A stretch of 64,000 nt of DNA from Durusdinium trenchii (taxonomy: Eukaryota; Sar; Dinophyceae; Suessiales; Symbiodiniaceae). A program made the translations under genes and the position numbers. The stretch covers positions 43,998-107,997 of the forward strand of contig CAXAMN010025728.1 of the NCBI GenBank assembly GCA_963970005.1, given 5' to 3'. Shown piece by piece: positions 23,440-33,600 of this stretch (position 1 is its first letter; each line of letters opens with the position of its first letter). The notes beneath the pieces were generated by a model. It did no database searches, was not told the DNA's origin, and saw only the letters and a program-made list of their open reading frames with translations.

Positions 23440-25940
23440 GGTTTCAACCCACCCTTTCGCAGACTCACCTGCCCCACAGACGTCGTAAAAAGGCCCTCCT
23501 CGACCTTCGGTTTTTTTCCTTTTTCCTTTTCCTTTTTCTTCCTTTTTCTCTCTTCTTTCACATTTATTTTATGTCTCCACATTTCTACTTGCACCTGACC
23601 TTCATCCTCCGCCATCTCAGCCCCTCGGCTCAAATTTCGGTTTCACGGTTTTTCGTTCGAACCTTTGACGAGCCCCATGTCCACTCCATCCACTACAAGT
23701 ACCAGACGAACCTGTTCTCATTTCCACCACCTTCCCGAAGAAAGCTCGTCCGGCACAGCCTCCTATTTCATTGCGGACGACGACTACCTCTCCGGATATT
23801 TCGAGCACTCGCGCCCCTGCTACGGCAACACCATTTTCGAGTGACTCTACCCCGACTTCGACTCGTCCTTTGGTGGGACTATACTATACTTGTTACAAAG
23901 CTCAATTGGCGAGGAAATACCTTTTCTCATTCCCCGACCGTCACTCCCTTTTCGACTACCTGAGGCTAAGCCTTAATTCACTAATTCATTTCGGTTTCCA
24001 CCACTCTTGGCTTCCTGTTTGGAAAAAGCCCCCGCTTGCCTTGTGATTTTTCCAGTGGATTTTTCAGTGAATTTCTTTGCTGATTTTGGTCACTGCTTTC
24101 AATGTTCAGTTTTTATTTCCTTCTTTTCCCTCGCAGCCTTTCGGTTCAACACGCTCTTCGCTCCCTCTTCGCTCCCTCGGGACATTTCCCTCTCGCTCGA
24201 CATGGAGAACACCAATATTCAGCCAGAAGACGTTCGTGTTCCTTCGGATGATTCATCTCCAACACAAGTCCCTCCTGAAGATGGCCCTCCGACTCCGAAC
24301 AAATGACCGTTGATCCCGCCCTTCTTCCTAGCCTCCCTCGAGTTGACAATCAATACAACGAGGACTACACGGATTATGCTCGCCAGGTCCACCATCCTGC
24401 CCATGGATCTTGGCCTGTGTCCGAACCCTTTGAGGAATGGGCTTGCCGCCAGGGCGGTCGTGAACGTTTTTGGTTCTATCGCGCTTGGTTTCATCATCAG
24501 ACTCTGTCGTGGGACCACCAGGACATTCCATACTACAAATCAGCAACCGGTTATTTCATTGACACTCACCCTGCTTCCCACTGGCCTACGACACATTATC
24601 GAGTATGGGGCACCCGGGGTTGGCAACTAGTACTTTCTGCCATACACAGTCTTCCCATGTGGCAACAATGTGAGTAATTCGAAGCAGAACTTCGCGTCGA
24701 AGAGAACGTTTGGCTGCTGCACACAACCCCACCACCGCCCCAGTTCACCGCAGAGGCCGAACTTCTCTCAGATGGACGTCTCCCAGGTTCCTATGCTCAA
24801 GGGGCTCCAGCCCCAGAGCAAAATCAACTCATCGGCGGAGTCGTCCACACCCTCACTACATACCAGGATGAACTTCAGCAAGCTCTCCGTCACCATGATC
24901 CTTCTTCCCATCCTGACCGCTCCACCGCAGCCTCTTCTGCTCCTGCAGGGCAAATTTCTTCGAACGATCCCGTTATGAGCGGCACCGGACTCCCGCTTCC
25001 CCTACCTGATTCGGGATCTATGTCACTGAATTCCTCATCGACAGATTCTCAGCATACTTTGGATCCCCCGTTTCCTGCCGAAAGAGCCCAGGACTGATCA
25101 TCATCATCATTACGACCTCATGTTGATGACACCCAGACTCTCAGGTCGAGGCCGCACGAGCTTCCCTGTACCTTGGGATCTCCTCCGCTACGATCCGGTT
25201 CGAAAAGCGCTCGCCACTTTTTTCGTTCTTGTCGTTCTTTTCGTTCTTTTCTCGGCTGTTTTCTTTTTCTTCTGCGTTTTTCCTCTTCTCTTCTCATGTT
25301 CTTCCTTGACATCACCTACTCCTTTACCCTCCGCAGCCATTGGCTCTCACCACTTTCGTACCCGTCCTTGCTCGCGATGATCTCTTCACCTGGTCTTCGT
25401 GTCCCAGAACCTTTGACTCAAGTGATCCCTACCACGCACCTCTTCGCCAGCCTTCTGAAACCTTGGACATGGTTCCCGACCTCTCCACCGTCCGCTTCGA
25501 AATGGACATCAGTTTGCTCGTCTATCAACCCCTCAACTATATCACCGTGACCCTTGAGACAGACAGCAGATGGAAACTAAAGAGTACACGGTCGATGATC
25601 TCAAGGATGTGATCTACTCCCGCTAAGGCCAACACCGCACTGCATTCTGGATGGCCCTCCCCTCTACCGGTGACTCACGAGTTTGGGAAGTTCCACACAC
25701 TTGCACCTTCGAGGACCTCGTCCTCTACTATGTCAACTCTCGACGGATTCGCCCTTTGGGGATCGCCAACGAATATCCCCGTGATTCCACTCCTTTCCCC
25801 TATCGACCTCTCCACACTGTCGCTCCTCGACTACACGATGATGCCATTTGTCAACTCCGACTACCTCTGCCTGCGTATCAAACCTTTCGAGAGATTCGTC
25901 AATTCAACTAGTCTCACCCCACCTGTGGCACGGAGCTTAA
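23440..25940 (+). other. uncertain coding remnants, no intact gene
   Basis: Overlapping plus-strand ORFs of 60-150 codons with frame changes, for example 24303-24677 (EPFEEWACRQGGRERFWFYR) and 25651-25911. Composition suggests decayed coding DNA, perhaps the rest of the retroelement at 21640. No motif recognised. A T-rich pyrimidine tract lies at 23510-23570. Confidence 0.3.
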
Positions 25941-25949
25941 AATCTTGCC

Positions 25950-26126
25950 TCCCCTCGGGGAGGCGTGTGTGTGTAACCCTTGGAATCACAGGGATCCTTT
26001 TGGATTGTTGTTGCTTTTGTTTCTTTGGTTTGCAGCAGGGGGACCATCCATGTGTTGTGCGCGATGGTCCAACGAAGCGGCCACAACACATGCGGATATC
26101 TGGCCTGATCAGCCAGACGTACCTGC
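25950..26126 (-). repeat. structured dispersed repeat, copy D (minus)
   Basis: On the minus strand, P1 GCAGG/CCTGC pairs 26126-26122 with 26039-26035. P2 TCTGGC/GCCAGA pairs 26117-26112 with 26104-26099. CTTCGTTG is at 26077-26070. P3 GGACCATC/GATGGTCC pairs 26070-26063 with 26048-26041, 14-nt loop. The CCC...GGG element and CA run lie at about 26000-25960. Same spacing as copies A-C with yet another stem sequence. Confidence 0.85.
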
Positions 26127-26164
26127 TTTCCTCGAACTTTTGAACTTTTGAACTTTGGTAAAGG

Positions 26165-26345
26165 GCCAGTGAGTTCCGCAGACTTGCACGCCACGACGTC
26201 ATCTTGTCGGCTCGTCGCTCGTCTTCTTCCTTTTGGGCCCTACTTCCTCTTGAAGACCTCCAGGATCCAGCGGTTCGTACGTGTACCCTTAGGAATTGGA
26301 ACCCTAGGCCGGCGTGTGGAGTTCAGTATGCATATCCATAAGTGT
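26165..26345 (-). repeat. repeat module 2, minus-orientation copy
   Basis: Reverse complement of 16257-16440 at high identity, from ACTTATGGATATGCATACTG to ATGACGTCGTGGCGTGCA. It truncates the minus-strand RT fragment exactly at a CA-run boundary. Confidence 0.85.
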
Positions 26346-27348
26346 GTGTCAAGAGTGCGTTGTGTAAGATGGTGATGATGATGTTGGCCGATGTGAGAGT
26401 GCTGCATGGGGCTGCCGGTAGCAGAGTGGAGGTGTCAAAGGTGAGGTTCCATTTGGTGGTGAGGCTCTGGACAGCGTCGATCAGGCGGTCCTGTTGCACG
26501 GAGTTGAAAAGTCAACCAAATCGTCGTTGGTGGCGCGTAGTGTGATGGAGTCCGGAGTCAGGTGCGTTGTTGAGATAGGTGTGGAGGTGTCCCCAAAGTT
26601 GGGAAATGGAAAGCTGGCCAGGAGCTTGCGGAAAGAGTCGGAGGATCATGGTGTTGATGGCAGTGGACGTGGCTCCGAGGAGAATGCCATGTGCGGATAT
26701 GAAGTAGGAAATGATGGGGCGGCCTTTGCGCCATTGCTTCTTGGCTTTGAGATGTACTATGCCATATATATGGGATGTTGTTGAACTTGGCGCGGAAGCC
26801 CCAGCAGTATTTTCTGCGTAAATCGCCGGGGGCGGCGGCGGTGAGAAGGTGTTGGAGAGTGTCGGCGGTGTGGTGTGGAAGTGGTTGGCAGAGTTCAGGG
26901 GTTGCCGCGCGGCGAGGCGCCCCCGGAAGTATAGTTGTGTGCAAAAGAACCGGAGGTGGGGTTGTGCTGGAGGACCACTTGGTCCCCGAGGAAGTGTTGC
27001 AGTCACCTGAGGGATCGTGCTGTGAACCGTGGTTCCGTGCGGAGGTGGCGGATGTGGTGATGCAATTTAGTACTGAGGAATGATTGGGTTTGTTGATGCA
27101 ACGATTGCAATGTGGGTGGGAACCCATGGCGTTTGAGCGACTTGGTGATGGCTTGGGTGAAGGTGTCAAAGTATTGTCGCTTGGAGGGGAAGAAAGTGCT
27201 GTTCACGTTGGCTCCGATCCAGTGGTGGAGACGGGATGAGAGGTGCAAGTCGGCCAGGGTGAGGACATAGTGGTTGGTTGTCATGGTAAAGTGTGGAGGT
27301 GGTCGCATCCGCAAGGAAGCTGATCCTTGTGTGGAGGAGAGTGGAAAA
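26345..27348 (-). pseudogene. reverse transcriptase fingers and palm-A fragment (3' part of a split gene)
   Basis: Read on the minus strand from 27348 down, with frameshifts near 27000. SRLHHWIGANVNSTFFPSKR (about 27240-27180) leads to YGIVHLKAKKQWRKGRPIIS (about 26775-26720). LSISQLWGHLHTYLNNAPDS follows, then FNSVQQDRLIDAVQSL (about 26500-26463) after an in-frame TGA. The KAKKQWRKGRPIIS block and the FFNSV box are RT fingers and motif A of the same dinoflagellate RT family as 21640-22350. The gene is cut at 26345 by repeat module 2. Its 5' part lies beyond the copia insertion, at 46692-48463. Confidence 0.65.
27344..27348 (+). repeat. 5-bp target site duplication, left (GAAAA)
   Basis: GAAAA directly before the TG of the 5' LTR. 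The same five bases follow the CA of the 3' LTR at 46687-46691. Confidence 0.9.
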
Positions 27349-27385
27349 TGCGAATGGAAGTGCAGCGACACGTACAGTGCAACTT

Positions 27386-27401
27386 GTACATATATATGTA
27401 C
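27386..27401 (+). promoter_or_regulatory. TATA-like palindrome in the LTR
   Basis: Perfect palindrome GTACATATATATGTAC in the LTR (also 46551-46566), upstream of the SL-like string. Position would suit a core promoter; function is inferred only. Confidence 0.35.
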
Positions 27402-27421
27402 CATATGTACTTTGGCTCAAG
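27401..27421 (+). promoter_or_regulatory. spliced-leader-like sequence inside the LTR
   Basis: 21 bases matching the dinoflagellate SL at 16 of 21 positions without gaps, including an exact 11-base 3' end TTTGGCTCAAG. Present in both LTRs (also 46566-46586), at LTR bases 53-73. It may be an SL captured from a trans-spliced genomic RNA. Trans-splicing itself is not shown. Confidence 0.5.
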
Positions 27422-27521
27422 GATCAAGCGACTAGAAAAGGTGCGGTTTCCGTTCCGACGCTACGCCGCTTATGGACCGTCAGTGATAGCTTCAAACTTC
27501 GCTGATTAAGATCCACTCGCA

Positions 27522-27532
27522 GGTTATCAGCC
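27522..27532 (+). other. candidate primer binding site
   Basis: GGTTATCAGCC starts immediately after the 5' LTR. It lacks the TGG expected for tRNA 3'-end priming. It resembles, with one mismatch, the complement of the initiator-Met tRNA anticodon arm used in half-tRNA priming by Drosophila copia and yeast Ty5. The exact complement would fit an anticodon loop of the form UGAUAA. Tentative. Confidence 0.4.
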
Positions 27533-27602
27533 GTACGCGCTCTTTATAGCCGTACGAGCTACACGAGACCAAGAACAAGACTAGTCATTACAGAAACCTG
27601 CA

Positions 27603-30600
27603 ATGTCAAGCTCAGGAGGAAATGGAAGCGAACCCTATTCATTCGCTGCTCCTGGTGGTCCCAACACCATTTCGTCACCAGACTCTACAATGGGTACTGA
27701 TTCATCAGCAAATGCTGACGTTATCACTATGCCTACTGGATCACAAATCTCGGAAAGATCCGTGCCACTGGCTCGGAATCTGACCGATCTTGCACCCGTA
27801 GGACCAAGAAGATCGATGAGAGCTACAACAAGATCTACATCGCCTATAACGTCTACCGCGAGATCCCCAAGAAGGAGTATAGAGAAGAGACGTGACGATG
27901 ATAGAGGAACAAAAGAGCAAAGAAGAGAGATTCAGCTGGGTGAAGAATTGAGATCGGCGAGAAACGCATACAATTTTCTTCATGAAGAATATGAATGCAT
28001 CCAAGCCGGATACTCACGACTACACCACGAGGCTGAAGTGGAGTTCAGGCAAATGTCTGACTACAACAGGAAGATGCAGGAACATCTACAAGAGATGACA
28101 CAGGAAGATGAAGGAGCGACAATAAGAATTGAAGAGCTCGAACACAAGCTACGCTTGGCGGAATCGACAGCTGAACATATCTACATGAGATATCAAGAGC
28201 TTGCACAAGAAACTCATCAAGAACATTCAGAGCTTGAATCTGTGAAAGCAACGAAGGACAGAATGTCCCAAGAGCTTCAAGCAGCAATTGGACACATCCA
28301 AGAACAGAATGAATCTTCATTGGCGATCAATAGAAGATCAAAAGCCATTCAGGATGAGAACATAGCCTTCGTCGGAATAGCTGACCAGATACAAGCTAGA
28401 ATGATTGCGCTACAGGATGAGAATGTCAACATGCGCGAGGTGATCCAACACCAGAGAGAAGAACAATGGAACAGTGAGGTCAGGGAAAGACGTCTTCAAC
28501 ACAGTGTTCACTCATCTCAAGATCAGAGCAATCAGGAAGCTATGGTTATTGATCATCTACGAGGTCAACTAGCTATGGCACGTGGAGCTGAACTCAACGC
28601 GAGAGCGGAGATAGGAGAGATGGAAGTGGGCATGAGGATGGAGATGTTTGTATGCCAGACTGAAGTCTCTGCTAAAGAAATGGCAGAAATGAAGGCGAGC
28701 CACCATGAATACGAAGCAAACGTCGCAAAGGAGGTTATCGCAAAAGGAGAAATATTCAACAACGAAGTCCTAGAAAGTTCCATCCGTGAACGACAACAAT
28801 TGAAAGACGTCAACCTCGCTCTATCCGAAGCCAACGCACAGCTGAAAAGAGAGAATATGATGAGAGCTCCTATGTTCGGCGATGATGGTGCTGAAATTCA
28901 ACAGAAGATCAGAGAACTGGAGAATGCACTATTGGAAAGCCAGAAGGAGACAAAGAATGTCATTATGGAAAATGCGAAATTAAAAGCAGAAGCACGAATG
29001 GCACCCATAGTCTCTCGGTACAGCAAGCGTCCTAGTTCCAGAGACCGCGGGTTACCAACCCACGCGTCCGAGGAAGATGAGATTCGGAACGCAAAAGAGG
29101 AGGCGAAACACTACAAGGACGGGTACAATGAAATGACAGAGAGCCGAGATGAGATGTATGAATGGTATGCCGAAACCCACAACGAGTACGCCGAGGAAAG
29201 GGAGAAATCAATTGCGCTATCCGAGGCGAACAAATCATTGAGGGACAAGATTTCAGAAGCAGAAGCATCCTCTTCATCTCATCTTACACCGGCAACCTCT
29301 ACAATCATGAAAGTATCGAGGAAGGAAGAATCAAAGATAAACGTTCCGTCATGGCCCAGGATCAATGATCTTGGACTATGGAAGGCAAATCTCATTCAAT
29401 CGATCATCATTGCGGCCAACGATTCAGATCAAGAGCCCTGGATCGACTGGATCAAAGAAGCCATGGACGATCCTGATCCGGACAAGTTTGTCGACTCAGG
29501 AGACCAAAGATTCCATTCAATCGATGCCAAACTCGGCCTAGCTCTTACCAAGGTCGTCATGGATGCGAAAGATGATGGTTCAGGTGTAGCTATGAAGTTG
29601 AGGACGAGGATCAATGCAAAAGGGAGAACATCAAGCCTCATAAAGGGAAGAGAGGTCCTAGCCCTGATCCTTATGAATTTCAAGACAACATCAAATGTGG
29701 AAGTCTTATATACTTCAATGCACCTCTACCAACTAGAATATCAAGGAGACAAGAACTTATCGTTGTTCTTCCACACTTGGGATGAGATTCTGGCAGGAAT
29801 GAAGCCCGTTGACGTCCCGAGCGACGAAACTCTTCGGGATCTCCTATGGAGAAAGATCAGGAACTCAAACCTCATGGCATACGACATCAGCGCCTACAAT
29901 AGCATGAACGACGATGATGCCAAGAAGACATACAAACATCTACGTGATATGATCAGAAGGCACATCGAACGGCAAACTGAAGACAGGATGATCCTGGAAA
30001 AGGAGAAGGCAGTGAAGAATGTGGCCAATATCTTTCAGAATCTCAAACCAGGCGGACCTGCTCCAAAACTGAAAGCTGCACCAGCTGATCCGAAGAAGAA
30101 ACCAAAAGGGCAACAAGAACAGGTTGTCTCAGAAGACGCTGCTGCAGTGAAGCCGAAACCCAATCCCAAGAAGCATCCTGAAGACAAGAACAAAAAGGGA
30201 AAGGGGAAAGGTAAAGGTGATGGAAAGGATCGCAGCCGAAGTCCGAGTACAGACAAGAAGAAGATACCATGCAAATTCTTCGTGAAAGGTAACTGCACTA
30301 TGGGGAAAGATTGCCCATTCAGTCACAAGAAACCCAGATCACCATCCAGAGGATCTTCTGTCGGAAAGAATGACAAGCCAGTATGTTGGATGTGGATTCG
30401 AGGAACTTGTGACAAAGGGAAGGATTGCAAGTTCTACCATGATCCAAAAGCCTCTCCTAAGAAAGGGATATCTGCACCAGCTGACTCAGGAGACGATAGG
30501 CCAAAGCCCAAGGCAAAACCCAAACCGAAGCCTAAGGCGAAGCCTGGAGCCCCAGCCATTGACGGTGAACTCTTCATGGACGAATCCGAAGATGAAGGGA

Positions 30601-33600
30601 TTGCTGCATCCGCCAAGGCAAGAGAAGGAGGTGCAAAAGTATCCTTTGATGAAGAGACTTGTGAGATCATGTTGAACGAAGCGATCTACTCAGTCAGGGA
30701 CAAATGGAAGGTAGTAGAAAAGAAACCTCTACGTCCGGACATCAAACGATACGATGAGAAAGAGCTCACCTGCTACACGAGGAAAGAACAAATCAGATTT
30801 GAAGAAAAGGTCGCAGATGCGAGAGGCATACTGATGGTCCCCTACACTGAGATCAAGAGGGTCCGAATACCAGTTGGACCAAAGGGTGACCTATCGGTCA
30901 CTATGTCTTTTGACGAAGATGACGGCCTAGTTTTCCATCATAAAGTCATTCCTCATGTATGCGAGGGAAAGAAAGATCATGCAGACACAAAGACATTGTC
31001 TATTCCAGCCAAAGGGTCAAGAACGAAATTCATCATGGACACAGGATGTGGGTATGATTTGATATCGAAAGGCAGAGCCAAGAAATTAGGTCTGGAAGTG
31101 AGAGAAAGCGACCAATCAATGTCATTCTATACCGCAAATGGAGTGACATCCACAAAAGGAGTCGCTGACATTCATTTCGACGAATTTGACTCTACCTACT
31201 CCCCATTCGTCCTAGATGAGTCTCCTTCAGTACTGTCTGTTGGAAAGAAATGCATGGAGGAAGGATACACATTCATATGGCCAGCCTGCGGCAACCCGTA
31301 CATGGTTTCCCCAAACTACAAGAAAATCATGTTAGAAGTAGAGGGAAACATCCCATATATTGTCAAGGGCAGTGACTTCTGTACTCCCACCGACGATACA
31401 AGGGCGGAGATGATCGCAAGGTTCACCCTAGGAGAAGATGAAGCTGATTACCAATCGACTTTCATCAACTGTGATGTGGATCCTCAAGGAATCATGTGTG
31501 ATGATGACGACCTCCCTGTGATTGAGCCTCCAAAAGTCAAAAGGCGAAAGAGGAATAAGAAGTTCAAGGCATCTCCTGGAGAAGAAGATGAGGTAGGATC
31601 AGATGTCGCCGGAGACAGTGAACCAGAAGCTGACGATGATGATGCAGATGACATCGAGGTGGATGTTGTTGACGGTGCAAGTAGAATGGTGAGAAGAGGA
31701 ACTCTGAAAGCAGATGCCAGGAAAATCGAGCATCTACTCACACATCGTTACAAGAATCCCTACTGTGAGTCATGCATCAGAGCAAAGATGAAACACTTCA
31801 AGACGCATCGAGGAGCATTCAAGAGAAAGCTCAAAGCTTTTGGAGATCTGGTTACCTTTGATTTTGTCGATACGAGGAACATCCTTGATCAAGGGATCAG
31901 TACTGATCGAGAGATCTTCGTCATTCGTGACAGGTACACAGGCGTCATATGGGCCTATCCGTCGAAAGAGAGGTTTACCAAGGACGTGGTCAATGCAATA
32001 AACCACTTCAAAGGATTGAAGAAAATCAAGATTGCTTATGCCGACAAAGCCCCAGAGTTTGAGACGGCTATGAAGCAGCTGAAGATCCCATTCGATCACT
32101 CTCTACCGAATCATCCTCAGAACAATTCTCTGGCGGAGAGGAACAATCAGTTCATTATGATGACAACCGCAACTTGTCTCTTGGAAGCGGGATTACCACC
32201 ATGTTTCTGGAGCTATGCAGTAGAATGCGTCAGCCATCTTTTGAACATTGAGGAAGGAGAGGACGGAGTGAGCCCTTGGTACAAGCTACATGGAAAAGAG
32301 TTCCATGGAGAGAAGATCCCCTTTGGTGCAAAGGTCTTCTTCATGCCGAGCAGTCAAGGAAGGATTGAGCAGAAGCACAAGTTTGATCCCAAGGGAATCC
32401 CAGGTATTTTCGCCGGATATGAGATCAAGCCCGGGATGAACTGGTCGAGACAATACAGAGTGTGGAGTCTTGAAACTTTTGCACATCAAAGCCTTGCATT
32501 TGATGCCAATCGCCCTATCAGAAAGCTACTCACACCACAGCTCACAGAGACCCTGGTATTCCTCGCTCCTATCGAATTCCCGTTGAAGGAAGGATACGAG
32601 AAGATCAACAACACGTTGGAAGGCATGAAGATCCGTGACAGGAGAGATGGAGAGCCAGAGGTCGGAGATCCTAGTCAAATGATTGACTATGGAGATTACG
32701 AACCAACTGAGCCCGGTATGGATTTTGAGGAGCTTGCGGAAAGGGAGATTAGGGATGAGGACGACGAAGAAGCCATTGGAGATCATGAAGCAGATGATGA
32801 AGAACGAGATGATCCCGGTGATGATGATGATCCAAAACCTGATGGCGGTCACTCCAAAATATTGTCCAAACCTGCCAAGGCGAAGGTACCACCTTCGACC
32901 GGCAGGGAAGATCACCCGCCAGTTGGAGATCCTTCAATGGATCACATGTCCATGGGAAAAGCAAGTGATGGTATCATCTACTTGAATGATGATGGTGAAA
33001 CCGTGAAACTAGACAGGAAAGGGAATCCATATAAGGTTGGATCAGACGGAAGAAGGTTCTTCAGGTCATCACCGAGACCAAGATCAAAATATACTCCGGA
33101 AGAATGGAAAGCGTTATCTCTATCTGATAGAGCTATCGCTGAGAAGAAAGAAGCTCTCGAGAAAGAAAAGATGAAAGAGAGAAAGAGTAAAGGTGCGGGA
33201 TCCAGCAAGGACAAAAGGAAGAAGAAAAAGAAGGAGGACAAGGATGATGATCCTAAGGACGTATCGCCCAACATCTTCATCGATCTGAAGAAAGATCGGA
33301 CGCTGATCACCGATGACGATGACATGGGGGGCTATAGTCCATCTTCGGCATCTACACTTTCCACAGAACTCCCAACCGACGACGATTACTTAGTCGAATG
33401 GGAGGAATGGACGAGTGTGGAGAATGGGTTCGGCCCACGTGCTACTTGGGATCCACTCAATATCATTGATGTCAACAGTGGAGAAATCCTCAATGATATG
33501 GCAGTAGCATATGCAATGCCAACGGAATCCAATAGATGCACAACCGAAGATTTCACAAAGAACTTGAAAGATCATCACTTGTCATTTCCGTCAATGCCCT

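Larger units (their letters stand above)
27349..27521 (+). repeat. 5' LTR
   Basis: 173 bp, TG...CA. It contains a 16-bp palindrome GTACATATATATGTAC (27386-27401) and an SL-like string at 27401-27421. Identical to 46514-46686. Confidence 0.95.
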
